A stretch of 64,000 nucleotides of DNA from Paenibacillus zeirhizosphaerae (GTDB taxonomy: Bacteria; Bacillota; Bacilli; Paenibacillales; Paenibacillaceae), in assembly GCF_030705605.1 (NCBI RefSeq), contig NZ_JAPCKK010000005.1, positions 21,583 through 85,582 on the forward strand, read 5' to 3'. The translations under genes and the position numbers were made by a program. Position 1 is the first letter of the stretch, and each line of letters opens with the position of its first letter. The notes beneath the pieces are model-generated. The model did no database searches. It saw nothing but the letters and a program-made list of their open reading frames with translations, and had not been told where the DNA came from. Below, in pieces: positions 30,976 to 40,377 of this stretch.

Positions 30976-31027
30976 CCTTTTAGATATAATTGCTTGCTAT
31001 TCAAATTACATCCAGGCCATCAAACTG

Positions 31028-31936
31028 TCAAGCCTTTTCAACAGTAAGCACCAGGTCAGCCGCACGCGCATTCGATTCCACCTGCTCGGGAGTCTTACAT
31101 CCGGGAATAACACTCGTCACGGCGGGGTGCTGCAGGCACCAGGCCAATGCCCATTCAGCCATCGGTACGCCTTCCGGCACCTCGTTCCGCTGGATTTCCT
31201 CCACAAGTCTCAGCTTTTCATCACGTTGCCCCACATCATGATTGTTCCTGACATCATTTTTCTGAAATTCCGCACCCGGCTTATATTTTCCGCTTAGATA
31301 ACCACTGGCGAGCGGCACACGTGCCAGAACACCGAGATTCTGCTCCAGACAGGAAGGGAAAACTCTCTCCTCCGGAACGCGATCCAGACGGTTGTACACC
31401 ACCTGAATCACATCCGCATTCACCTGGGTCGCCTGTTGTGTTTGATGGAGGTTATCATTGCTGCCTATAGAAATGCCCAGATGCCTGATTTTTCCAGCCT
31501 GAATCTGCTTATCCAGTAGCGTCCACAAGTCGTCATTGTCAAAAACCTGATCAGGACCCGAATGAAACTGATACAGATCCACATAATCCGTACGGAGCGC
31601 TTTAAGCGATGCGTCCAGTTGAGTTAATACTTCTTCGGGGTTAAAGGCGTCCGTCCGGGTGAACAGGTCATGGAAGCGATGTCCGAACTTGGTTGCCACA
31701 ATCCAGTCTTCCCGTTTGCGTCTGCTGAGATAATCGCCGATCAATGATTCCGATAAATGATCCCCGTAACATTCCGCCGTGTCGATCAGGTTAATATTCA
31801 GCTCAGCCGCCTTATCCAGAATCGCATCCGCTTCAGCCTGCGTATAATTCAGGCCCCATTCTCCACCGAACTGCCAGGTCCCTACACCGACAACCGATAC
31901 TTCCAGTCCGGTTCTCCCTAACTTTCTGAATTTCAC
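31028..31936 (-). CDS. Aldo/keto reductase
   Basis: NADPH-dependent oxidoreductase of the AKR superfamily, 302 aa, physiological substrate unknown. The tetrad is visible: Asp/Tyr in LIDTAECYGDHL, Lys in VATKFGH and His in LYQFHSG. The C-terminal cofactor-binding region TSVIPGCKTPEQVESN is intact. The start is GTG with AAAGGAG upstream. It precedes the proS leader on the same strand but proS has its own T-box promoter region. Confidence 0.93.
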   Translation of the reverse strand: MKFRKLGRTGLEVSVVGVGTWQFGGEWGLNYTQAEADAILDKAAELNINLIDTAECYGDHLSESLIGDYLSRRKREDWIVATKFGHRFHDLFTRTDAFNPEEVLTQLDASLKALRTDYVDLYQFHSGPDQVFDNDDLWTLLDKQIQAGKIRHLGISIGSNDNLHQTQQATQVNADVIQVVYNRLDRVPEERVFPSCLEQNLGVLARVPLASGYLSGKYKPGAEFQKNDVRNNHDVGQRDEKLRLVEEIQRNEVPEGVPMAEWALAWCLQHPAVTSVIPGCKTPEQVESNARAADLVLTVEKA

Positions 31937-32002
31937 CGATAAGCACTCCTTTCAATATGTATTTCCCCCTTATCTTAACCAAAACCCTGCCTGCCGGGCA
32001 AG

Positions 32003-32335
32003 CTAGGCTGGTTTAACCGCAACAACCCGGATTCGCTTGTAATCCGCGTGCCACACACCTTCCCGAAATAAGCTCGGCATAGCTCTGTCAGCGATTTTTT
32101 CATACATTTGCTGTCTTTCATCACCTCGAAAAGAAGACAAAAACGATTCCCCTGCAAACCCGGACAGCCAGTGGAAAATCCCGTTTTCTCCATCTGCCAG
32201 CGGCGTGGGACGATCAAAATGAGAAGCAAACACCACGCGAAATCCCTGACGCGGATTTCCTTCATAATCCATCAACGCCACGATCTTTTTAACGCCAGCT
32301 TCTTTTGCCATTTGAATGACTCTTTGGTTTGCCAA
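32003..32335 (-). pseudogene. Possible C-terminal remnant of a SAM methyltransferase
   Basis: A 110-codon frame without a convincing start: it opens with TTG shortly after a stop and has no ribosome site. The C-terminus (EGVWHADYKRIRVVAVKP) resembles the closing strands of trans-aconitate-type class I methyltransferases, but the SAM-binding GxGxG region is absent. I read it as a truncated gene; an unrelated short protein cannot be excluded. Confidence 0.4.
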
Positions 32336-32380
32336 AAATCCGGCTTACAACCGAGTGATGAATATTCTATAATTGGTGCT

Positions 32381-33886
32381 TTACCGTCTTGGATCTGCAG
32401 ATTCTCTTGTTTTTGACCGAGCTCCTAGTATTACGATACCTACCGAAGCAACTACCAGAAACACAGTTAACCCGGCTATAATAGCAAAAAAGGATTCATC
32501 AAAAGCAGTTCGGCCAACCTGTTTCAACACTTCCGAAGCAGGTCCAGTCAGCCCTTCTGCTGCTATTAATGCTTCATCCAAGCTGTCTTTGACATTAGCT
32601 GGCATATTCAGTCCGGCTGGAATTTTCATGGATAATGTATACAGAAGGCCTGAAATACTTCCGATTATTGCTATTCCTGTAGCTCCTCCGATTTCATAGG
32701 CCACTTCTTCGATAGATGCAGCCATACCTGCTTTTTCAGGAGGAGCATAGCTCATTATAGAATGAGAAGCTACAGTCATTCCTGCACCTAAGCCTGCCCC
32801 GAGCAATGCTAGTCCAAGAATCTGCCAGGCCATGCTTGAGTCAAATTGCACCAGATAGATCCCCATCCCTAAAGCTGCAATCAAAAGAGCAACACTCTTG
32901 ATACGAATAACATCCAAGCGATGCAGCAGCATTCCAGTCACTGGACCAGCAATAAGTGCTGCCAACGGTACACTTAACGTATACAATCCGGCTTGAAGTG
33001 GACTGAGACCTTCCACCAATTGAAGTCGTTGAGTCACAATATATTGAATTCCCATCTGGCCAAATGCCCCTACCAAAGCCGTAATAAATGCCGTGGTAAA
33101 ACGAGATATTTTAAACAATGAAAGATCAATAAGCGGGTTAGAGCTTCTGTGTTGACGACGTATAAAAATAACAAGAGCCACGATGCCGACAATAGCACCT
33201 ATAATTGCAAAAGCTACGGAACCCTCTCGTCGAGTAAACTCTTTAATTGCATAGATTAGAGCCACCATGGCAATCATAATCTGGATTGAGCTGGTAAGAT
33301 CCCACTTTTTGTCCTTATTGCCTGCATGTTTTGGAACAAAGACTACTGTTAGTACAAATGCAAGCATGGCGATCGGTAAATTAATTAAGAAGACCGCCCC
33401 CCACGAAAAATGCTCAAGGAGAAGTCCCCCGACGATAGGCCCTAATCCTGCACCACCAGAGGCAATAGAACCCCAAATGCCAATGGCCAGCCCCAGCTCA
33501 CGTGGATCTGTAAAAGTAACTCTAATGATAGACAATGTAGCAGGCATCATCATAGATGCTCCAACCGCAAGAAGTACTCTTGCAGCTACTAACACATAAG
33601 GTTCTGGAGCAAAAGCAGCAATAAGTGAAGCTATTGAAAATACGATTAATCCGAGGGAGAAAATTTTTTTATATCCCAGGCGGTCCCCTAATGTTCCCAT
33701 TGCAGGAAGCAGACCAGCCATAACGAGCGAGTAACCATTGAGTATCCATAATTTTTCTGAAGCAGAGGCTCCCAAATCATGGGTTAACATGGGTAATGCC
33801 GTGTAAAGAATGGTCATATCCATGACGATGAGTAAAAGCGCACTGGAGACGATGAACAGAATCATCCAGCGATTAAATTTTGACAT
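32381..33886 (-). CDS. MFS drug efflux transporter, DHA2 (EmrB/QacA) family
   Basis: Proton-driven multidrug exporter with about 14 transmembrane helices, 501 aa. Motif A appears as GTLGDRLGYKKIF, motif D1-like MDMTILYTALPML in helix 1, and antiporter motif C as SGGAGLGPIVGGLL. The ATG at 33886 has GGAGGA nine bases upstream; an ATG at 33895 abuts the ribosome site. It is transcribed divergently from a MerR-family activator over a MerR operator. The region is visibly richer in A+T than the flanking core genes, consistent with acquisition. Confidence 0.93.
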   Translation of the reverse strand: MSKFNRWMILFIVSSALLLIVMDMTILYTALPMLTHDLGASASEKLWILNGYSLVMAGLLPAMGTLGDRLGYKKIFSLGLIVFSIASLIAAFAPEPYVLVAARVLLAVGASMMMPATLSIIRVTFTDPRELGLAIGIWGSIASGGAGLGPIVGGLLLEHFSWGAVFLINLPIAMLAFVLTVVFVPKHAGNKDKKWDLTSSIQIMIAMVALIYAIKEFTRREGSVAFAIIGAIVGIVALVIFIRRQHRSSNPLIDLSLFKISRFTTAFITALVGAFGQMGIQYIVTQRLQLVEGLSPLQAGLYTLSVPLAALIAGPVTGMLLHRLDVIRIKSVALLIAALGMGIYLVQFDSSMAWQILGLALLGAGLGAGMTVASHSIMSYAPPEKAGMAASIEEVAYEIGGATGIAIIGSISGLLYTLSMKIPAGLNMPANVKDSLDEALIAAEGLTGPASEVLKQVGRTAFDESFFAIIAGLTVFLVVASVGIVILGARSKTRESADPRR

Positions 33887-33914
33887 GCTTAACATTCCTC
33901 CATAACATATTGTT

Positions 33915-33942
33915 TTGAATCCTTAACTCTTCGCACTATAAT
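33915..33942 (+). promoter_or_regulatory. Promoter of the merR gene
   Basis: -35 TTGAAT (33915-33920), 16-base spacer and perfect -10 TATAAT (33937-33942). The start site would fall inside the MerR palindrome, which suggests autorepression. Confidence 0.7.
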
Positions 33943-33965
33943 CTATAGGGTAACCCTATAGTCAA
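33935..33965 (-). promoter_or_regulatory. MerR-type promoter/operator of the efflux gene
   Basis: Minus-strand -35 TTGACT (33965-33960) and -10 TATAGT (33940-33935) are separated by 19 bases, the over-long spacer typical of MerR-activated promoters. A palindrome with nine-base arms, CTATAGGGT-A-ACCCTATAG (33943-33961), sits between them. Confidence 0.9.
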
Positions 33966-34019
33966 ATGTTAATTTTGAGTCTTTAGATAAGGAGTTAATA
34001 ACAAGCGGAGGAAACAAGC

Positions 34020-34844
34020 ATGCAAAGAATGTCTACAGAGTACTTTACAACCAGTGAGTTAGCTAGAACTTGCGGGGTGACCAAACATACGCTTTTTCAT
34101 TACGACGAAATTGGACTCTTAAAACCCGAATTCGTGAATTCTAACGGCTACCGCTATTACTCTCTTCGACAATGTTATGTACTGGATATTATCAATGTAC
34201 TGAAAAAGGCAGGAAGCTCACTCCAGGAAATCAAAGGCTTTATTCAAAATCAGAATACGCCTCTATTCATAGAGCTACTTAAAGAGAAACAGCAGGCCCT
34301 GGAAGTGGAACGGATTAGAATAAAACGAATGCAAAGCCTTTTGAAGGACGCCATTGAAATGACGGAGCTGGCCAAGGGAGAGTTATACGATAGGCCGTCG
34401 ATGGAGGAATGTGAAGAGGAATATTTCATTGTCACACGACTGGAACAGGGCGATGGTGATCCTGAGTTTGCCCACAAATTAACCGAGCATCGAAATTATT
34501 GTGAAAATCACTTCATTGATTACGAATTCCCGATTTGGACCATTTTATCCAAGGATCGTTTGGAGTCAGAGGATTATTATCCTGACTATATTGCCAATAA
34601 ATTAAAGACTCAGGTGTGGGGAGAGAAACAGATCAGTAAACCGAAAGGTCTCTACGCGGTCGTGAATCATAGAGGATCCTATGAAACCATGTCTGAAACG
34701 TACTCACTTCTAAAAAGATTTATAAAGGATAACGGGATGGCTGTAGGCGGAAATGCGTACACGGTGGATTTGCTTAGCTATTTCACAGAAAAAAATCCGA
34801 ATGACTATGTAATACAGATATCAGTAGAAGTAAGTAGAGTGTAG
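34020..34844 (+). CDS. MerR-family activator with BmrR-like ligand-binding domain
   Basis: 274-aa transcription factor. Residues about 10-80 form the winged helix (TTSELARTCGVTKHTLFHYDEIGLLKP, then NGYRYYSL), followed by a coiled-coil dimerisation helix (about 85-125) and a GyrI/BmrR-like effector domain (about 130-274; GLYAVVNHRGSYETM, DLLSYF). By family logic it binds cationic or hydrophobic drugs and untwists the 19-bp-spacer promoter of the divergent pump. GGAGGA lies nine bases before the ATG. Confidence 0.93.
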   Translation: MQRMSTEYFTTSELARTCGVTKHTLFHYDEIGLLKPEFVNSNGYRYYSLRQCYVLDIINVLKKAGSSLQEIKGFIQNQNTPLFIELLKEKQQALEVERIRIKRMQSLLKDAIEMTELAKGELYDRPSMEECEEEYFIVTRLEQGDGDPEFAHKLTEHRNYCENHFIDYEFPIWTILSKDRLESEDYYPDYIANKLKTQVWGEKQISKPKGLYAVVNHRGSYETMSETYSLLKRFIKDNGMAVGGNAYTVDLLSYFTEKNPNDYVIQISVEVSRV

Positions 34845-34908
34845 AGCGCTACCTTTTAGAAATATGGATCAAATTGCAAATTAGCAACAGTTCCGGACGT
34901 AAAAAAAA

Positions 34909-34947
34909 AGTGAAACCTCCCTAAAAGGGAAGCTTCACTTTTTTTTA
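34909..34947 (-). terminator. Terminator of second tRNA-Arg, also facing merR
   Basis: AGTGAAACCTCCCT / AGGGAAGCTTCACT stem flanked by A9 and T8 runs, so it can act in both directions. The pairing extends outward to ACGT and into the tRNA 3' end (GGACGTA...TACGTCC). Confidence 0.9.
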
Positions 34948-35021
<74 letters not shown>

Positions 35022-35051
35022 ATATATATTATGTATGACAGCGCATTAATG

Positions 35052-35081
35052 AGTATACCATAATTCATGGTGGTATGTGAA
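35052..35081 (-). promoter_or_regulatory. Promoter of second tRNA-Arg
   Basis: -35 TTCACA (35081-35076), 18-base spacer, -10 TATACT (35057-35052), placing the start about 25 bases before the tRNA. It differs completely from the promoter of the first copy. Confidence 0.65.
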
Positions 35082-35159
35082 GTGTTTTTTTAATGTTTCA
35101 TACAGAAATGCCCCAGAAGGCCGACTTTCATGCCACGGCTATTTGGGGCTGCTTGCCTT

Positions 35160-35270
35160 TCACTTCATCTTGCCGTTTGATCCGCCGGACCCGCCTTTCA
35201 CGAATCGCAGCGGATCCCGGCGAAACAGAATTACCAATCGAAGCATCCCACTGCAGCAGGGCAGCTTCAT
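35160..35270 (-). CDS. Small basic glycine/serine-rich peptide, 36 aa
   Basis: A short frame with an excellent ribosome site (GCGGAGGAG, eight bases before the ATG) whose ATG overlaps the stop of the upstream 116-aa gene (ATGA), implying coupled translation. It starts MKLPCCSGML and ends with a basic tail, FVKGGSGGSNGKMK; a double cysteine lies at residues 5-6. No function is assigned. Confidence 0.5.
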   Translation of the reverse strand: MKLPCCSGMLRLVILFRRDPLRFVKGGSGGSNGKMK

Positions 35271-35617
35271 TTCCCGAACTCCTCCGCAAGCTCTGTGTCC
35301 ATCTTACCATGGGATAACAGCTCCCGCGTGAAACGCCCCCGCTTCTCCGGCAGATCATTGCCGTCAGCATCGCGGAATACGACATTCGTCACTTCCTCAA
35401 AAGCAGAATGGAGATTATTGTCGTACCAGTCGAGCTCCAAATCCGCGTCATTGCGGATCATACGCAGCATGTTGTATCCATCGCCTCCGTCAGACGGAGC
35501 GAGATATACAAGAAGCCCCGTATCCTCCTTACTGGCCGAATTCACCTCGATTTCTGCACAGCGCACACCATCAATTTCGGTAAATCTCCGTATTTTTGCA
35601 TCTTTAATCGTATACAT
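35267..35617 (-). CDS. Hypothetical protein, 116 aa
   Basis: Unrecognised soluble acidic protein. It contains the string VYLAPSDGGDGYNMLRMI and a Trp/Tyr segment (LELDWYDNNLHSAF); no signal peptide, membrane helix or cysteine cluster beyond one Cys. AAGGAGG lies seven bases before the ATG. It overlaps the 36-aa small frame by four bases and diverges from asnB. Confidence 0.75.
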   Translation of the reverse strand: MYTIKDAKIRRFTEIDGVRCAEIEVNSASKEDTGLLVYLAPSDGGDGYNMLRMIRNDADLELDWYDNNLHSAFEEVTNVVFRDADGNDLPEKRGRFTRELLSHGKMDTELAEEFGK

Positions 35618-35746
35618 CCGTTTCCTCCTTGTCCGCGTCAGCCGCTAACCGTTTTATGTTTGTAGTTTTCGGTAAGGACAGACATTTTATGCCTTTATCC
35701 GGCATATGTTTGTTTATGCAGGAAGACAAGGAAGGGATGAACCAAC

Positions 35747-37591
35747 ATGTGCGGAATTACTGGTTTTATACAGTGGCATAAAGATTTAACTATACAGTCG
35801 GAATTGCTGGCCGACATGACACGTACATTGTCCCATCGGGGTCCGGATGCGGCGGGAACATGGATCTCTAATCCATGCGCTTTTGGGCACCGGCGTCTTA
35901 GTGTTATGGATCCCGAGAACGGAGCACAGCCGATGATCCGTAAACAGGATGACCTTACGTATACACTGGTATATAACGGAGAATTGTACAATGCACCTGA
36001 GCTGAAAATAGAACTCCAACAGAGGGGACATGTCTTTCTAACCAAATGTGACACGGAGGTGCTGCTTGCTTCCTACATCGAATGGGGCCCCGAGTGTGTC
36101 GACCGGTTAAACGGTATTTTTGCATTCGCAGTTTGGGATGAAGAGAAGCAGCATGTCTTCTTAGCCAGAGACCGCCTTGGGGTCAAACCGCTCTTCTTCA
36201 CTGAAATCCAGGATGGTCTGATCTTCGGCTCAGAACCCAAAGCGCTGCTCAAGCATCCTGAGGTGGAGCCTGTCGTACATGCCGACGGACTTGCTGAAAT
36301 TTTCATTATCGGACCGGCACGTACTCCAGGGCATGGAGTATACGCCTCCATTCGTGAGCTTCGCCCAGGGCATACACTAATTCATGACCGGAGCGGCACA
36401 AAAATCCGCGCCTACTGGAAGCTGGAAAGCATTCCTCACGAGGAGGATACCGAACAGACAGCCCAGCGGGTACGGGAGCTGCTGCAGGATACGCTTGAGC
36501 GACAGCTCGCTTCCGATGTGCCCGTGTGCTCCCTGCTGTCGGGCGGGCTTGATTCCAGCGCATTATCCGCTCTCGCCGTCAGCTATTACACAAGGACGGA
36601 GCAAGGACAAATCGATACGTTCTCTGTGGATTATGTCGATAATGACAAACATTTCAAGGCACATTCCTTTCAGCCCGGGGCGGACGGACCCTGGATTAAG
36701 CGTATGGCTGAGGAGTTAAGCACTAACCACCATTGGATTGAATTTGATACTCCCGAAGTGATTGAAGCGTTGAATTATTCAACCGAAGCGCGTGATCTGC
36801 CGGGAATGGCGGATGTCGATTCCTCACTTTATCTGTTCTGCCGGGAGATCAAGAAACGAGCAACGGTTGCGATCTCCGGTGAAGCAGCCGATGAAGTGTT
36901 TGGCGGGTATCCATGGTTTCACCGGGACGAAATGCTCAATTCCGGAACCTTTCCGTGGGCCGTAGCTCCGGAGCTTCGGGCAAGCCTGCTCGCCCCTGAA
37001 GTCAAGGAGTGGATCAAGCCGATCGAGTACTTGAATGACCGTTATGCCGAAGCTGTCGGCGAGGTGCCAAAATTAGCTGGTGAAACCGGCAAAGCAGCCC
37101 AAATGCGAACGATGTCCTACCTGAACATCACACGCTTCATGCCTACGCTGTTGGATCGCAAAGACCGGATGAGTATGGGGGTCGGACTGGAAGTGAGGGT
37201 TCCGTACTGCGATCACCGGCTCGTGCAATATGTCTGGAATGTCCCGTGGGAAATCAAAATCACCGGGGGACGCGAGAAGGGCCTCCTGCGCAAGGCACTG
37301 GAAGGCATTTTGCCAGATGATGTGCTCTACCGCAAAAAAAGCCCTTATCCGAAAACCCATAATCCGGCCTATCTCCATACCGTAAAGCAGCAAGCGCTCG
37401 ACATGCTGAACGATCCCTCCTCACCTATCTTATCCTTGATTAATGCCAAGCGCGTCCGAGAAATCGCCAACTCTCCCGACGCCTCTTCCAACCTCCCATG
37501 GTTCGGCCAGCTCATGTCCGGCCCGCAGTTATTCGCTTACCTCGTGCAGGTGAATCACTGGTTGAAAACCTATCATGTGGCGATCCGGTAA
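35747..37591 (+). CDS. asnB: Asparagine synthetase (glutamine-hydrolysing), AsnO-like
   Basis: Makes asparagine from aspartate, glutamine and ATP. The 614-aa protein starts MCG, fixing the start because Cys2 is the glutaminase nucleophile. Domain 1 includes RHR-type FGHRRLSV and YNGELYN; domain 2 has the PP-loop SLLSGGLDSSAL and GEAADEVFGGYPWF. Length equals B. subtilis AsnO (YisO), which is linked to sporulation; whether this one is sporulation-controlled is inference. Confidence 0.95.
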   Translation: MCGITGFIQWHKDLTIQSELLADMTRTLSHRGPDAAGTWISNPCAFGHRRLSVMDPENGAQPMIRKQDDLTYTLVYNGELYNAPELKIELQQRGHVFLTKCDTEVLLASYIEWGPECVDRLNGIFAFAVWDEEKQHVFLARDRLGVKPLFFTEIQDGLIFGSEPKALLKHPEVEPVVHADGLAEIFIIGPARTPGHGVYASIRELRPGHTLIHDRSGTKIRAYWKLESIPHEEDTEQTAQRVRELLQDTLERQLASDVPVCSLLSGGLDSSALSALAVSYYTRTEQGQIDTFSVDYVDNDKHFKAHSFQPGADGPWIKRMAEELSTNHHWIEFDTPEVIEALNYSTEARDLPGMADVDSSLYLFCREIKKRATVAISGEAADEVFGGYPWFHRDEMLNSGTFPWAVAPELRASLLAPEVKEWIKPIEYLNDRYAEAVGEVPKLAGETGKAAQMRTMSYLNITRFMPTLLDRKDRMSMGVGLEVRVPYCDHRLVQYVWNVPWEIKITGGREKGLLRKALEGILPDDVLYRKKSPYPKTHNPAYLHTVKQQALDMLNDPSSPILSLINAKRVREIANSPDASSNLPWFGQLMSGPQLFAYLVQVNHWLKTYHVAIR

Positions 37592-37604
37592 GGTCCGGTC
37601 ATGA

Positions 37605-37657
37605 ACACAGAGAACCCCGGCTTCTGTCTCAGGAGCCGGGGTTCTCTGTGTTCTTTT
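37605..37657 (+). terminator. Terminator between convergent asnB and rdgB
   Basis: Perfect 18-base stem ACACAGAGAACCCCGGCT with an 11-base loop, then TCTTTT on the plus strand. It terminates asnB and may also act on rdgB from the other side, where the T-run is poor. Confidence 0.92.
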
Positions 37658-37661
37658 AAAG

Positions 37662-38291
37662 CTATATTTGCTGCTCCAGCTTGGCCGCCAGTTGCTGCAG
37701 TGCCGCTCCGCGGTGGCTGATGGCTTGCTTCTCCTCCAGAGTCAGCTCCGCCATCGTTCTGCCATACTGCGGCAGATAAAACAGCGGATCGTAGCCAAAA
37801 CCGCCGCTGCCGGCCGTTTCCGAAGTGATCCACCCTTCAACGCTGCCTTCAGCCTCAATAGTCTCTCCTGACACGGGATGGTACAAAAGCAATGCGCATA
37901 CAAAGCGGGCAGGACTGAGCAAAGGCTGCTCCGTATCGTCTCCGAGCTGCTTGGATTCCAGCATATCGAGCAGCTTAAGATTGTTCTCGTGGTCGCTGGC
38001 GCCTTCTCCGGCAAAGCGTGCCGAATAGACGCCCGGTCTCCCGTCCAGCAAATCGACACACAGTCCCGAATCGTCCGCGAGGACAGGCAATTGGAGCGCA
38101 TCGCCAACAGCCTTCGCCTTTTTGAAGGCATTCTCCGCAAATGTCTCCCCATCCTCGACGATATCCGGCAGATCCGGGTAATCGTACATACTCTTAACCT
38201 GCTTGCCTAAGGGGGCAAAAGCATGGGCAAATTCGCGGATTTTCCCTTTGTTCTTCGTTGCTACTACGACCACGGATTGCTCAAGCCGCAT
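37662..38291 (-). CDS. rdgB: dITP/XTP pyrophosphatase (RdgB/HAM1 family)
   Basis: House-cleaning enzyme that hydrolyses non-canonical purine NTPs. The 209-aa product has the N-terminal VVATKNKGKIREF, the VLADDSGLCVDLLDGRPGVYSARFAG active-site block and the C-terminal SHRGAALQ. Its ATG shares one base with the rph stop (TGATG), so the genes are coupled, as in B. subtilis rph-ysnA. Confidence 0.97.
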   Translation of the reverse strand: MRLEQSVVVVATKNKGKIREFAHAFAPLGKQVKSMYDYPDLPDIVEDGETFAENAFKKAKAVGDALQLPVLADDSGLCVDLLDGRPGVYSARFAGEGASDHENNLKLLDMLESKQLGDDTEQPLLSPARFVCALLLYHPVSGETIEAEGSVEGWITSETAGSGGFGYDPLFYLPQYGRTMAELTLEEKQAISHRGAALQQLAAKLEQQI

Positions 38292-39049
38292 CAGGCCCGC
38301 ACCCCTGGTTGACCCGTGCCAATCTTGAGCGCGATTGGACCGAGCACTTCCTTTTGCAGCTCAATCATTTGCAGTATGCCCTGCTCTCCGAGTCCGAGCA
38401 TCTGATCAAGCTCCTTGCGGTCAAAAGGGCTTTCCTCCCCTGTTCCCTGGAGCTCAACGAATTTCCCTCCGCCCGTCATCACCAGGTTCATGTCTACCTT
38501 GGCTTTGGAATCCTCTTCATAGTTCAAGTCCAGCAACGGTTGTCCCCCAACCACGCCCACGCTGACAGATGCCAGAAAATCCGTGATCGGGAAGCGCTGC
38601 AGCTTGTGCTGCTCGGCAATTTTATTGATCGCGATCGCCATAGCTACAAAAGAACCCGTGATCGAGGTGGTGCGTGTTCCACCATCTGCCTGAATAACAT
38701 CACAATCCAAAGTAACCGTTCGTTCGCCCAAAGCCTGTAAATTAACGACCGAGCGAAGCGCCCTGCCGATTAGCCGCTGTATTTCCATGGTCCGGCCACC
38801 CAGCTTGCCACGGGCCGCTTCTCTCTGGTTGCGGGTATGGGTCGCTCGCGGCAGCATGGAATACTCTGCGGTTACCCAGCCCTTGCCTTGACCCTTCATA
38901 AAAGGAGGGACTCTTTCTTCCACGCTTGCGGTGCAAATCACCTTGGTGTCGCCGACTTCAATGAAGACGGACCCTTCCGCATATTTATTAACCCCCGTAG
39001 TCAAATTCATCGGGCGAAGCTGATCGCCATTCCGGCCGTTAGCTCTCAT
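38291..39049 (-). CDS. rph: Ribonuclease PH
   Basis: Phosphorolytic 3'-5' exoribonuclease that trims tRNA 3' ends. The 252-aa protein starts with GRNGDQLRP, has the phosphate-site region [14 protein letters not shown] and the VLDCDV-type [19 protein letters not shown] block. AGGAGG precedes the ATG. It lies between gerM and rdgB. Confidence 0.97.
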   Translation of the reverse strand: MRANGRNGDQLRPMNLTTGVNKYAEGSVFIEVGDTKVICTASVEERVPPFMKGQGKGWVTAEYSMLPRATHTRNQREAARGKLGGRTMEIQRLIGRALRSVVNLQALGERTVTLDCDVIQADGGTRTTSITGSFVAMAIAINKIAEQHKLQRFPITDFLASVSVGVVGGQPLLDLNYEEDSKAKVDMNLVMTGGGKFVELQGTGEESPFDRKELDQMLGLGEQGILQMIELQKEVLGPIALKIGTGQPGVRA

Positions 39050-39156
39050 GTATGTGCCTCCTACGTAATTGCGTCCTATATGTTCACCCTATTTTACCAG
39101 AGGAGTTTTGAAAAATCCAAGGATAGGTGCCGCAGCACCGGAGATGAACAGTGTGA

Positions 39157-40221
39157 CTAAATCGGAATTTCATTGATATGCAGCGGTTTGCCCGCAGGCT
39201 TCCCATAGTTCTTATTGTCCTCGCCAAGGACGGTCGTTTCTCCGTTCAGCACGATTTGTACCTTAGCGGAAGCGTTGTTTGCATTGTCGGACGCGGTAAG
39301 GACGACGGACTGCAAAAATTCGGCCGGCACAACCTCTCCTGCTGCGAACATATCATCCGTAATGGAGACGGTCACAACGCCTTCTGCAGATTGCTCCACG
39401 GATTTCAGCACCGTCCCTGACGTCATTACCTGGTTCAGACCATCCTCCGGCCGCGGACCGCGGATCAGTTCCTCCAGGGATGCCTTCATTTTGTCCTGAC
39501 CGGGCGGAACGAGTCTCGTTATTGGGACGTAATACTGAACTCCGGCGGAGGAAGCCGCCGAAAAGTATACCGTTACAGGGCTCGACGATGTATAGGAAGC
39601 TCCCTGCCCCATCTGCAGATTGAGGCCCATCGCCCGTGTTAAGGGACGATTCAGCGGTAATCCGCCCTTCGGCATCTCACTCAGATTCTGTCCGTCCACC
39701 CAAATTTGCACATTCTGTATATCGGGCTGTTCCGTCAGCGTCCATGTCACTGCCTCAACCATTTTTCGTTCATCCGTTTCCGCATACTCTGTGAAAGGCT
39801 TCGTAAATTCGACAACGGCCAGCTTTTCATTCTTATCAAGGGTCACACTTTGTACTTCAGTTCCCTGGGGCAGAACGCCTTCAAAACCGTCGGGAAGGGT
39901 TCCCGCATAAGGTCCGCCGCTAACAAGCATTTCGAGAGCAGCTTTGGCATTCACCTCCGCCGTATCTCCCGGTACGGGAAGGGATACGGGCACCAGAAAT
40001 CCGTTAGCGTCCTGAAGGTAGACAGCTTCGAGCTTTGTTCCTGCGGCAACAGCCTCTTTCCCGCCCGGCTCCACCGCTGCGAGCATGGCCTCCTCCACAG
40101 CAGCAGGGGGCGGATCGATAGACTCCGCGCCTGTGCTCCAATCCCCGCAGGCGGTCAGCAGCAGCACAGACGACAGGATGCATGCGGCGGATCCTGTCCG
40201 CCATGATGGTTTACCCCTCAT
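39157..40221 (-). CDS. gerM: Spore germination lipoprotein GerM
   Basis: Sporulation lipoprotein with two GerMN domains, needed in B. subtilis for engulfment-linked septal complexes and germination. The 354-aa precursor has a lipoprotein signal with lipobox LLTAC (Cys about residue 25), domain 1 at about 75-195 (...VLPQGTEVQSVTLDKNEKLAVVEF) and domain 2 at about 215-340. AAGGAG precedes the ATG. gerM-rph-rdgB order is conserved. Confidence 0.92.
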   Translation of the reverse strand: MRGKPSWRTGSAACILSSVLLLTACGDWSTGAESIDPPPAAVEEAMLAAVEPGGKEAVAAGTKLEAVYLQDANGFLVPVSLPVPGDTAEVNAKAALEMLVSGGPYAGTLPDGFEGVLPQGTEVQSVTLDKNEKLAVVEFTKPFTEYAETDERKMVEAVTWTLTEQPDIQNVQIWVDGQNLSEMPKGGLPLNRPLTRAMGLNLQMGQGASYTSSSPVTVYFSAASSAGVQYYVPITRLVPPGQDKMKASLEELIRGPRPEDGLNQVMTSGTVLKSVEQSAEGVVTVSITDDMFAAGEVVPAEFLQSVVLTASDNANNASAKVQIVLNGETTVLGEDNKNYGKPAGKPLHINEIPI

Positions 40222-40377
40222 CGTTAGAAGCTCCTTCCTAACAATTGTGTTCAGTTTGTACTAATATGTATACGAGCCCCTGCCTAAAACATGCGTATCA
40301 ATTTAACTGTACTGGACAGTAATAGAGGAAACGCACGAGGATTGGTTATACTGTACAAGACAGCAAAGCGAGAGGTG

